Assembly: GCA_905192935.1 (NCBI GenBank)
Contig: CAJJMX010000109.1
Span: 1-5,975 of the forward strand
Direction: 5' to 3'
Length of the DNA: 5,975 bases
Source: an uncultured Mailhella sp.
GTDB taxonomy: Bacteria; Desulfobacterota; Desulfovibrionia; Desulfovibrionales; Desulfovibrionaceae
Shown: positions 1-5,812 of the stretch, one piece after another
How the letters are laid out: each line of letters starts with the position of its first letter
Numbering within the stretch: position 1 is the first letter of the stretch
The notes under the pieces: model-generated
Database searches by the model: none
What the model was told of the DNA's origin: nothing
Seen by the model: only the letters and a program-made list of their open reading frames with translations
Made by a program: the position numbers and the translations under genes

Positions 1-795
1 ACCATGGAAAGCATCATGCGCCGCAGCCCCGTTTTCGCCCGTGCCTCATGGCCGCGTGAACGCTCCACGGAAATGATACGCCGCTACGATCTTCTGGCGC
101 TGCCCGTCATGGATGAAAACAACGCCATGATGGGCATCCTCACCGTGGACGATGCCATGGACATGGAAAAGGAACTGGACGCCTCAAGGCTCGCCCGCTT
201 CGGCGGCACGGCCACAGCCGAGGACTCGGACCTCGATATCCTGGCCTCCCCCCTGTCCGTCATGTTCAAGGTACGTGTCTTCTGGCTTATCTTCCTCACC
301 GTGTTCGGCGTCATCACAAGCAGCTTCGTTGCCGCCCAGGAAGAAATCCTTTCCCATGTCATCGTGCTTGCGGCCTTCATCGCTCCCATCGTGGACATGG
401 GCGGCAATACGGGAAGCCAGTCCGCCACGCTGGTCATACGCGCCATGGCCGTAGGAGACGTGAGTCTCTGCTGGAAGGATGTGTGGCGCGTGCTTCGGCG
501 GGAGCTTCCCGTGGCCTGCGCCCTCGGACTCACCGTGGCCGTTCTGGAAGGCATCCTCGCCCGTTTCTCCAAGGGGACGGGTCTCGATGTGCTGCTCACC
601 GTGGGACTCAGCATGTTCGTATGCACTGCGGCCGGAGGCGTCATCGGACTTCTTCTGCCCTTCCTTGCGCGCCGTCTCGGCACCGACCCCGCCACGCTTT
701 CCTCGCCGCTCATCACGTCCGTCATGGATCTGCTCGGCGTGTTCATCTACTTCGGCTTTGCCTATCTTTTTCTCGGCAACCTGACCATTCTCTGA
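1..795 (+). CDS. mgtE: Magnesium transporter MgtE, 5'-truncated by window edge
   Basis: MgtE is a homodimeric inner-membrane Mg2+ channel gated by cytoplasmic N and CBS domains. The frame is open from base 1, so the gene starts upstream of the window. About 264 residues are visible of a family length near 450. Counting from the ATG at base 4, residues 1-50 hold most of the second CBS domain (YDLLALPVMDE, GILTVDDAMD). Residues 50-80 correspond to the connecting plug helix. The five-helix membrane domain follows from about residue 87. Its hallmarks are GGNTGSQSATLVIRA (133-147) and DPATLSSPLITSVMDLLG (228-245). D242 sits where the family has its Mg2+-coordinating pore aspartate. The missing N domain and first CBS domain are explained by the window edge, and the visible part looks intact. 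The gene is convergent with the transporter gene at 861-1736. Identification is very secure. Confidence 0.96.
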   Translation, partial: TMESIMRRSPVFARASWPRERSTEMIRRYDLLALPVMDENNAMMGILTVDDAMDMEKELDASRLARFGGTATAEDSDLDILASPLSVMFKVRVFWLIFLTVFGVITSSFVAAQEEILSHVIVLAAFIAPIVDMGGNTGSQSATLVIRAMAVGDVSLCWKDVWRVLRRELPVACALGLTVAVLEGILARFSKGTGLDVLLTVGLSMFVCTAAGGVIGLLLPFLARRLGTDPATLSSPLITSVMDLLGVFIYFGFAYLFLGNLTIL

Positions 796-805
796 AATTC
801 GGATG

Positions 806-838
806 AAAAAAGCCCTCCGGGGACTCCCGGAGGGCCGT
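806..838 (-). terminator. Strong intrinsic terminator for the minus-strand B3/4-EamA unit
   Basis: A 10-bp GC-rich stem (812-821 with 826-835, loop GACT) is followed on the minus strand by a run of six T (811-806). It lies 23 bp beyond the stop of the EamA transporter gene. On the plus strand the same hairpin follows mgtE by 16 bp but lacks a downstream T run. It may therefore act only weakly, if at all, for mgtE. Confidence 0.85.
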
Positions 839-860
839 ATGCCGTTCTCTGAAACCTGCA

Positions 861-1736
861 TCAGTGCTTCTTCAGCGTGAGCAGCAGCACTGAGCCTATG
901 ACCAGAGCACAGCCCACCCAGCCGACGGGAGAAAAATTCTCGTTCCAGATCCACCAGCACAGCAGCGTGCTGACCACCGGTTCAAGATTGCCCAGAATGG
1001 CCGCCTGAACGGGAGACAGATAACGCAGCGACTGTCCGTACCAGAAATAGGAAACATAGGTGGACACGAAACTGAGCACGAAGAGCGCCGCGGCGGCATG
1101 CAGGGACACGGGCCTGAACGTGGTAAAAACCGACAGCACCAGAGCCGCAGGAATGAAGGTAAAGGCAAACAGCGCCTGCGTGGAATAACGATCCTTGTAC
1201 CAGGTGAAAAACAGGAACTGGAAGGCATAGGTGAATCCCGAAAGAAGGCCGCAGCCTATGCCGACATAGGACACCTCCTTGCCGAGACTGCCTCCGGACA
1301 GGCAGACGAGGCTGGTACCCACCATGGCCAGGGCAAGGGCCGTCATCTTGGAGGAGTTGATGGCCTCATGGAACAGTATGCGCGAAAAGAAGGCCACCCA
1401 TGCCGGAGCCGTGAACATGAGGATGATAGCGATGGCTCCTCCGCTCTTCTGAATGGCTATCTGAAGGGAAAGGATCACCAGAGAGACATTGACGGCACCG
1501 AAAAGCACCATGCTCACAAAATCCCGACGCGTGGCGTGCATGCCGCCGCGAAGCAGCGCATGCACAAGAAAACAGGCTCCGGATATGGCCATGCGCCAGA
1601 ACGCCACGGAAGTGGGCTCCATGCCTTCCGCGAAGCATACGCGGGAAACGGGTCCGATGATGGCCCAGGCCAGCGCGGCAAGCACGCAGTAGACCGTGCC
1701 TATCCAGAACCCGCGATCACTGAAGTTCAGATCCAT
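861..1736 (-). CDS. EamA/DMT-superfamily transporter, 10 TM segments
   Basis: This is an inner-membrane permease of the drug/metabolite transporter superfamily, whose members move amino acids, nucleotides, sugars or drugs. The substrate cannot be told from sequence. The 291-residue protein has about ten hydrophobic segments (roughly 11-31, 43-63, 75-92, 99-119, 130-148, 156-178, 187-205, 213-232, 242-263, 270-288), as expected for two tandem EamA repeats. The second repeat shows the family signature around 248-268 (LGNLEPVVSTLLCWWIWNE), then a last helix and a short basic tail (LKKH). I chose the ATG at 1736-1734. It shares one base with the TGA of the upstream B3/4 gene (TGATG) and is preceded by a purine-rich GAGAGAG, so translation is probably coupled. 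A TTG one codon earlier is possible but less likely. It ends 23 bp before a strong terminator. Confidence 0.92.
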   Translation of the reverse strand: MDLNFSDRGFWIGTVYCVLAALAWAIIGPVSRVCFAEGMEPTSVAFWRMAISGACFLVHALLRGGMHATRRDFVSMVLFGAVNVSLVILSLQIAIQKSGGAIAIILMFTAPAWVAFFSRILFHEAINSSKMTALALAMVGTSLVCLSGGSLGKEVSYVGIGCGLLSGFTYAFQFLFFTWYKDRYSTQALFAFTFIPAALVLSVFTTFRPVSLHAAAALFVLSFVSTYVSYFWYGQSLRYLSPVQAAILGNLEPVVSTLLCWWIWNENFSPVGWVGCALVIGSVLLLTLKKH

Positions 1737-2410
1737 CAAAAAGCTCTCTCAATCACGCCGGAATCGAGTTCTTCGGCTCCGGCCAGCGTCTGAAACCGGG
1801 AACAGGCAAGCAAAAGCGCATCAGCCAGTGCCTTGCGGGACGAAAAGCAATATATGACCGTCAAAAATCTGCGGCTGTCCGACGTGACCATGGCCCTCGT
1901 GGAATCACTGGTGGGACTTCCCACAGGTCCTTCCCCGTCGGCCAGAAGCGGCATGTTCTCAAGATCCACGGCGTCCTTGCCTATGCCGGGATAGCTTTCC
2001 CCAGGCCTCCCCCGGCGCAGCACCACGGGTCCCTGCAGATGATCCCTGTCATAGGAGCCGAGAGAAAATCCCGTTTCCAGAGAAACGAGGTTGTTCACAT
2101 CCACCACGCTGTTGATGCGGTAGAGATCCTTGCCCTGACGCACCCGCCGGTACAGGGCCTCGGAGGACACACGCCAGCGCCCGGGATCCTTGCCGCAGGC
2201 GCGATATCCTTTGCGGGACTCCCCGATATTGGGCATGTCGGCAAGGGCCGTCGACTCCAGACGAGCCTTCAGCTCCGGCAGCAGACTGTCGAAGGCGGCA
2301 AGGATCTCATTTCCGGAGGGACGAGGCTCCGCCCTGTAGGTCAGCCAGCCGAGACGGCACTCGGGACAGAGGGAAAGAACGTCGTCGTCAATGCGTATGT
2401 CCGGGTTCAT
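1736..2410 (-). CDS. Stand-alone B3/4 tRNA-binding domain protein
   Basis: This 224-residue soluble protein resembles free-standing B3/4-domain proteins (COG3382-like). In bacterial phenylalanyl-tRNA synthetase the B3/B4 unit of the beta chain hydrolyses Tyr-tRNA(Phe). The role of the free-standing form is not established, but tRNA quality control is a reasonable guess. Visible landmarks are GKDPGRWRVSSEALYRRV (73-90), GKDLYRINSVVDVNNLVSLE (93-112) and GPVGSPTSDSTRAMVTSDSR (161-180), followed by a hydrophobic strand and helix. C15 and C18 form a single CxxC near the N terminus. The start is the ATG at 2410-2408, with GGAG at 2422-2419, eight bases upstream. A longer in-frame start would begin inside the tRNA-Ala anticodon loop and is not credible. 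It overlaps the transporter gene by one base. A terminator lies between it and the upstream tRNA, with only 24 nt from the T run to the start codon. Confidence 0.85.
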   Translation of the reverse strand: MNPDIRIDDDVLSLCPECRLGWLTYRAEPRPSGNEILAAFDSLLPELKARLESTALADMPNIGESRKGYRACGKDPGRWRVSSEALYRRVRQGKDLYRINSVVDVNNLVSLETGFSLGSYDRDHLQGPVVLRRGRPGESYPGIGKDAVDLENMPLLADGEGPVGSPTSDSTRAMVTSDSRRFLTVIYCFSSRKALADALLLACSRFQTLAGAEELDSGVIERAF

Positions 2411-2434
2411 GACATGCTCTCCAGTGCAGATATG

Positions 2435-2463
2435 AAAAAAGCCGCCTGTGTGTACAGGCGGCT
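2435..2463 (-). terminator. Intrinsic terminator between tRNA-Ala and the B3/4 gene
   Basis: A perfect 10-bp stem (2440-2449 with 2454-2463, four-base loop) is followed on the minus strand by a T run covering 2440-2435, whose first T is the last stem base. It begins 8 nt after the encoded CCA of tRNA-Ala and ends 24 nt before the B3/4 start codon. It should end most tRNA transcripts. The B3/4-transporter pair downstream would then depend on read-through or on a promoter I cannot see. Confidence 0.85.
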
Positions 2464-2470
2464 GAAATTC

Positions 2471-2546
<76 letters not shown>

Positions 2547-2558
2547 GTTGCACATGTA

Positions 2559-2587
2559 CTTCTGCCAGATTCGGCCACGGCCGTCAA
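2559..2587 (-). promoter_or_regulatory. Candidate sigma70 promoter for tRNA-Ala
   Basis: On the minus strand TTGACG (2587-2582) is followed after 17 bases by CAGAAG (2564-2559). This would start transcription a few bases before the tRNA. The -35 matches consensus at five of six positions, while the -10 is poor (three of six). A run of seven T (2595-2589) just upstream of the -35 could act as an UP-like element. It could also serve as a weak, imperfect terminator tract for the DUF615 gene ending at 2627. Confidence 0.4.
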
Positions 2588-2626
2588 GAAAAAAATGCTT
2601 TCCGCCGCTTTTTCCCGATCTTTTCC

Positions 2627-2932
2627 CTATTCCAGCAGATCCAGGGCGTCGAGCACGGGCTGAAGCGTGCCTTCCTCGCTGGCTTCGCGCATGAGCCGGC
2701 CTATGTACTGAAGCTGCCGCCTTTTCGCCTCGAAACCGGAGAGCCGGTCGTATTCGTCCAGCCCTTCCTTAAGATCGGGAGGCAGGGGGAGCCGCGCACG
2801 CTTGACGGCGGGAATCTTCGCCAGCCGTTCTCCCACGCTCTGAAGAGCGGAACTGTCGCGCTTCTTCTGGGAGCGGCTCACACGCTCCGTCTCTTCCTCG
2901 CCGCCTATCTGGTAACGATTCTTGCGGGGCAT
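2627..2932 (-). CDS. darP: DUF615/DarP (YjgA)-like 50S assembly protein, short form
   Basis: DarP (YjgA) associates with late 50S ribosomal precursors in E. coli. This 101-residue, highly charged protein carries the family core: a segment SRSQKKRDSSALQSVGERL (19-37) matching the E. coli SKSEIKRD region, then FEAKRRQLQYIGRLMRE (68-84), the most conserved block, and a last helix QPVLDALDLL (91-100). The E. coli protein is about 180 residues, so the C-terminal half is absent here. The 80 bp to the tRNA hold no visible remnant of it. The start is the ATG at 2932-2930. It shares one base with the TAA of the upstream gene (TAATG) and has GAGGTG upstream, so translation is probably coupled. The family call is good, but whether the short form does the same job is unknown. 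Confidence 0.8.
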   Translation of the reverse strand: MPRKNRYQIGGEEETERVSRSQKKRDSSALQSVGERLAKIPAVKRARLPLPPDLKEGLDEYDRLSGFEAKRRQLQYIGRLMREASEEGTLQPVLDALDLLE

Positions 2933-3309
2933 TACTGCTGCACCTCGGAGCCGCTCTCTTCGGGGTTGAAATTGGCGCTCTCTTCCATTTCCAGCGTGTC
3001 GATCTTCTCTTCCAGCCACTCCATGAGCGCACGGGCGGTATGATAGTTGAACAGCACACGGGAATGGATATGACGGGTGATGACACGCTCCTCCTCATCA
3101 AAGGGAACAACTTCCGCCCCGAAGGCGCCGTCGGGCTCCACGGCCCTTTCGGAAAACGAGGGAAGCTTGTCGCTCTCCACGTAGAAATTCACTTCTATCT
3201 CACCCTGAGGATTGATGCCGCCCCATACGCCGTGCGTGTACTGAAGGCGGCAGTCGGGGTCCTGACTGTACTCGTAGCGCACCCGGCTGGGATATCTGAT
3301 CTGACTCAT
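2932..3309 (-). CDS. Conserved-looking small acidic protein, possibly DUF3467-like
   Basis: This 125-residue soluble protein has no signal peptide or membrane segment. A strand-like stretch RLQYTHGVWGGINPQGEIEVNFYVE (about 21-45) and a later VLFNYHTARALMEWLEEKID (85-104) recall the small DUF3467 proteins, which have a similar hydrophobic-G-N-P beta block and a C-terminal helix. The resemblance is from memory and weak. The last 20 residues are acidic and low in complexity (EMEESANFNPEESGSEVQQ), probably disordered. The start ATG at 3309-3307 has a good ribosome site, GAGAGG, about six bases upstream. Its stop overlaps the start of the DUF615 gene, so the two form a tight operon that may share a role in ribosome biology. 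It diverges from the gene at 3513. The coding call is firm, the function unknown. Confidence 0.82.
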   Translation of the reverse strand: MSQIRYPSRVRYEYSQDPDCRLQYTHGVWGGINPQGEIEVNFYVESDKLPSFSERAVEPDGAFGAEVVPFDEEERVITRHIHSRVLFNYHTARALMEWLEEKIDTLEMEESANFNPEESGSEVQQ

Positions 3310-3359
3310 GAGAACCTCTCAAAAATGAGGCCGCCTCTCGGGCGAACCTTGAATTTCCT

Positions 3360-3388
3360 TTCATATCGCTCCTTGACCGGCAAGTAAA
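3360..3388 (-). promoter_or_regulatory. Candidate promoter for the small acidic protein-DarP operon
   Basis: On the minus strand TTTACT (3388-3383) and TATGAA (3365-3360) are separated by 17 bases. Each matches the sigma70 consensus at four of six positions. Transcription would begin near 3353, giving a leader of about 44 nt before the ATG at 3309. Confidence 0.4.
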
Positions 3389-3419
3389 GAAGATAGTCCC
3401 GGGCTCTCGCCCCCGACAC

Positions 3420-3448
3420 TTGACGGAACGGCTCACGCGCGGCAGAGT
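3420..3448 (+). promoter_or_regulatory. Candidate promoter for the unknown gene-dgkA operon
   Basis: TTGACG (3420-3425) is followed after 17 bases by CAGAGT (3443-3448). The -35 is good and the -10 modest (three of six). Its form is like the candidate tRNA promoter (TTGACG, 17, CAGAAG). The implied leader to the ATG at 3513 is about 60 nt. The region 3310-3512 is otherwise non-coding and contains only short, unremarkable inverted repeats. Confidence 0.4.
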
Positions 3449-3512
3449 GGAACATTCTGACGGCTCAGGCGGGAAATCCGGCCTCGCCGACATCACTCTC
3501 GAGAGGAATTCT

Positions 3513-4076
3513 ATGAACAGCTATACCAAGGAAACGCTGCAGGTCCGTCCCATCTTCGACTTTGAACTGCTGCTCGGTCTTCTTTCCGAAAAGCGCCTCG
3601 GCGGCAAGGTGCTCGAAGAGCTGGCCGACGTGTGGGAACGCTGGCTGCCCAAACTCCACGCCATCAAGCTGGAAACCGGCAAGGGACGCTACCTTGCCCT
3701 CTGGCTCGAGCAGGACGTGGAAAAGGAAGTCGATGAAGAATGGGCCAAGTCCGCAGAATACGGCTTCCGTCTGAGCGCGCTCGGACAGACCATGTGCCAG
3801 TGCGCCGTGTATCAGCTCATGCCCGAGGTGGAGGAAGCCGGCTGCGCTCCTGCGCCCGAGCCTACGGCTGCGCTGCGCGAGGCTCTCGCGGCCGAAGGAC
3901 TGGACTATCAGGACGTGACCCACTCCATGCTGCCCAAGTTCAGCGTGCTTACGCCCTATCCCTTCCACGGCGCCTGCGACATCTGCTACCTGCGCAAGGA
4001 GTGCCCCAAGGCCAACGGCCAGGCGAATCAGTTCCGTTCCTTTGAAATAGGCGGCGAGCCGCAGCAGAAGGCGTAG
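3513..4076 (+). CDS. Uncharacterised cysteine-containing protein upstream of dgkA
   Basis: I do not recognise this 187-residue protein. It is soluble, with no signal peptide or membrane helix. The first 90 residues look mainly helical and charged (for example EELADVWERWLPKLHAIKLE, 35-54). Six cysteines are present: C95 and C97 (MCQC), C111, then C155-x2-C158-x5-C164 in a segment HGACDICYLRKECPK (153-167). The CxC plus CxxCx5C pattern could bind zinc or an iron-sulfur cluster; this is inference. A linker rich in Ala, Pro and Glu lies at about 111-121. The start ATG at 3513 has AGAGGA seven bases upstream. A longer in-frame start at 3420 falls in the promoter region and lacks a site. It precedes dgkA by 2 nt, so the two are co-transcribed. 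It may be restricted to relatives of this organism. Confidence 0.85.
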   Translation: MNSYTKETLQVRPIFDFELLLGLLSEKRLGGKVLEELADVWERWLPKLHAIKLETGKGRYLALWLEQDVEKEVDEEWAKSAEYGFRLSALGQTMCQCAVYQLMPEVEEAGCAPAPEPTAALREALAAEGLDYQDVTHSMLPKFSVLTPYPFHGACDICYLRKECPKANGQANQFRSFEIGGEPQQKA

Positions 4077-4078
4077 TC

Positions 4079-4453
4079 ATGGACAAGACCCGCTTCAAGG
4101 AAGGCTTCTTCCACATCTTCAAGGCGGCAGGCTACTCTCTGGCCGGACTCAGAACCGGCGTCCGGCTCAGCCTTGCCTTCCGGCAGGAATGCGGCGTTTT
4201 TCTTGCCCTCATCGTGCTTCTCGCCCTGTGCGGCAAGCCTCTCGTCACCTGGCTTGTCGCCCTCGGCGCATGGCTTCTCGTCATGATGGCCGAACTCATC
4301 AACACCGCCATAGAAGAAGCGCTCAACCTCATCACCCGCGACTACAACATCGCGGTAAAAAACGCCAAGGACATGGCTTCCGCGGCCGTGTTCCTCATGC
4401 TGGCGCTCAACGCCGCGCTCTGGTTCTGCATCTTCATTCTGGGACTGTTCTAG
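4079..4453 (+). CDS. dgkA: Diacylglycerol kinase DgkA
   Basis: DgkA is a small trimeric inner-membrane kinase that phosphorylates diacylglycerol (or undecaprenol in many Gram-positives) with ATP, returning lipid to phosphatidic acid. The 124-residue length fits the E. coli enzyme (122). An amphipathic N-terminal helix with KAAGYS (15-20) is followed by RQE (35-37) and three membrane segments (about 38-53, 55-72, 100-122). The signature AELINTAIEEALNLITRDY (71-89) and AKDMASAAV (96-104) are intact. E72, N75, E79, K97 and D98 align, with a shift of three, to E. coli E69, N72, E76, K94 and D95, which are needed for catalysis. The start ATG lies 2 nt after the preceding stop, with AGAAGG upstream. 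A hairpin follows the gene. The lipid substrate cannot be told from sequence. Confidence 0.96.
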   Translation: MDKTRFKEGFFHIFKAAGYSLAGLRTGVRLSLAFRQECGVFLALIVLLALCGKPLVTWLVALGAWLLVMMAELINTAIEEALNLITRDYNIAVKNAKDMASAAVFLMLALNAALWFCIFILGLF

Positions 4454-4481
4454 CGGCACGGGCGGCGCAAGGAGCCTCTGC

Positions 4482-4511
4482 GGCACGGCCCTGGCCGTGC
4501 CCCGTCTTTTT
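4482..4511 (+). terminator. Probable terminator after dgkA
   Basis: An 8-bp GC-rich stem (4482-4489 with 4494-4501, loop CCTG) is followed after five bases by TTTTT (4507-4511). It lies 28 bp past the dgkA stop. The gap between stem and T run makes it weaker than a canonical terminator. The rest of the 136-bp gap to 4590 holds a small inverted repeat (ACGGA/TCCGT, 4521-4534) and no convincing promoter. Confidence 0.55.
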
Positions 4512-4589
4512 CCTCTGTGCACGGAGCTTTCCGTCTCTGCCCGGAGCGCCGCCTTCATCACATTCTTCAAATCACCGGGGAACCCACCC

Positions 4590-5777
4590 ATGGAAACCGT
4601 TTTTCTGAAAAAGGGCGAAGACCGGCGTCTGCGCATCGGACACCTCTGGGTGTTCAGCAACGAAGTGGATACGAAGCGCTCCCCCCTCACGTCCTTTGCG
4701 CCCGGGCAGTCCGTGCTCGTGGCCGACTGCGGAGGACGCATTCTCGGCACAGGCTACGTCAACCCCGCCTCGCTCATCGCAGTGCGCATGGTCAGCCGCA
4801 AGGCCGACGAAGTGCTCGACGCCTCTCTTCTGCGCCGTCGCCTTTCCGACGCCCTCGCTCTGCGCGAAAGGATGTTCGACAGGCCCTTCTACCGCCTCTG
4901 TCACGGCGAAGGCGACTTTCTGCCCGGACTTGTGGCCGACCGTCACGGCGAACACCTCGTCTGCCAGATCACCACGGCAGGCATGGATGCTCATACGGAC
5001 GAGCTTCTTGCCGTTCTCGACGAACTTCTGCATCCCGCGTCCATCCTTCTCGACAACAACGTGGCCTCCCGGGACCTCGAAGGGCTGGAACGCTTCCAGC
5101 GCACCGCTCTGGGTGAGACGCCCGAAGAAATCGCCGTGGAAGAAAACGGCATGAGCTATGCCGTTCCACTCAAAAGCGGCCAGAAAACCGGCTGGTTCTA
5201 CGATCAGCGCATGAACCGCGCCGCGCTCACGCCCTTCGTTCAGGCGCAGAAAGGCTGCTGCGTGCTCGACGCCTTCTGCTATGCCGGCGGATTCGGCGCT
5301 CTGGCGGCCAAAAACGGCGCAGGCAGGATCACCTTCATGGACGCCTCAGCACAGGCCCTCTCCTATGCCGGACGCAACGCCGGACAGTTCGGCACGGAAA
5401 CGGAACTCCTTCAGGGAGACGCGCTCACGCTGCTTGCAGACCTGCGCCGCGAAGGACGCACCTTCGACATCGTCTGCCTTGATCCTCCGGCCTTCATCAA
5501 GCGCAAGAAGGATGCCAGACAGGGACTCGAAGCCTACCAGCGTGTCAACGAGATAGGTCTCGATCTGGTCCGTCCCGGCGGCATGCTCATGACCTGCTCC
5601 TGCTCCCATCATCTGGAGGCCGACGCTCTTCGCGGCATCGTCACCCGCGCCGCGGGAAAACGCCGCCGCCACGCCAGACTTCTCTTCCAGGGCTTTCAGG
5701 GACCGGATCATCCCATTCATCCCGCCATGCCCGAAACCGCGTATCTCAAGACCTTCCTGTTCCATCTGCCGGAATAG
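4590..5777 (+). CDS. rlmI: RlmI-type 23S rRNA (cytosine-C5) methyltransferase
   Basis: This is a class I SAM-dependent RNA methyltransferase. E. coli RlmI makes m5C1962 in 23S rRNA. The 395-residue length equals that enzyme (396). An N-terminal PUA domain (about 1-70, with RIGHLWVFSNEV at 15-26) is followed by a linking domain (FYRLCHGEGDFLPGLVADRH, 100-119), the GQKTGWFYDQRMNR block (197-210), SAM motif I (VLDAFCYAGGFG, 225-236), motif IV CLDPPAF (296-302) and TCSCSHHL (335-342), whose C338 is the likely catalytic cysteine. The ATG at 4590 is chosen because it begins at the PUA domain and has GGGGAA about eight bases upstream. An in-frame ATG at 4497 would start inside the dgkA terminator. 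The family is secure. The exact target nucleotide is inferred from RlmI and could differ. Confidence 0.92.
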   Translation: METVFLKKGEDRRLRIGHLWVFSNEVDTKRSPLTSFAPGQSVLVADCGGRILGTGYVNPASLIAVRMVSRKADEVLDASLLRRRLSDALALRERMFDRPFYRLCHGEGDFLPGLVADRHGEHLVCQITTAGMDAHTDELLAVLDELLHPASILLDNNVASRDLEGLERFQRTALGETPEEIAVEENGMSYAVPLKSGQKTGWFYDQRMNRAALTPFVQAQKGCCVLDAFCYAGGFGALAAKNGAGRITFMDASAQALSYAGRNAGQFGTETELLQGDALTLLADLRREGRTFDIVCLDPPAFIKRKKDARQGLEAYQRVNEIGLDLVRPGGMLMTCSCSHHLEADALRGIVTRAAGKRRRHARLLFQGFQGPDHPIHPAMPETAYLKTFLFHLPE

Positions 5778-5785
5778 CAGTTCTG

Positions 5786-5812
5786 CGGCCCTCCCCGGAG
5801 GGCCGTCTTGTT
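5786..5812 (+). terminator. Intrinsic terminator after the rlmI-like gene
   Basis: An 8-bp stem (5786-5793 with 5798-5805, loop CCCG) starts 9 bp past the stop codon and is followed by an interrupted T-rich tract (TCTTGTT, 5806-5812). Its right arm shares an 11-base string with the terminator at 806-838. Confidence 0.7.

Noticed and set aside
184..960. Minus-strand 258-residue open frame across the mgtE end
   Set aside because: It lies antisense to an unmistakable MgtE, runs through the terminator and into the transporter gene, and has a His/Glu/Gly-rich make-up typical of antisense frames in GC-rich DNA.
1098..1793. Plus-strand 231-residue open frame opposite the EamA transporter
   Set aside because: It is antisense to a membrane protein with a clear family signature. 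Its product is His/Gly/Lys-rich with no recognisable domain, and it spans the junction of two real genes.
3310..3330. Small hairpins that could hide the ribosome site of the gene at 2932-3309
   Set aside because: The stems are only four base pairs (CTCA/TGAG or GAGA/TCTC), too weak to claim as a thermosensor or other switch.
3420..3512. Longer N terminus for the cysteine-containing protein
   Set aside because: It would begin at the candidate -35 element and lacks a ribosome site. The ATG at 3513 has AGAGGA at good spacing.
3465..3968. Minus-strand 167-residue open frame opposite the cysteine-containing gene
   Set aside because: The plus-strand gene has a strong ribosome site and is tightly linked to dgkA. 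The antisense frame would run into the divergent promoter region.
4497..4589. Longer N terminus for the methyltransferase
   Set aside because: The upstream ATG sits in the right arm of the dgkA terminator hairpin, has no ribosome site, and would add 31 residues before the normal start of the PUA domain.
4028..4750. Minus-strand 240-residue open frame opposite dgkA and the rlmI start
   Set aside because: It is antisense to the well-identified dgkA and to the PUA domain of the methyltransferase, and crosses the terminator. Its product is low-complexity and charged.
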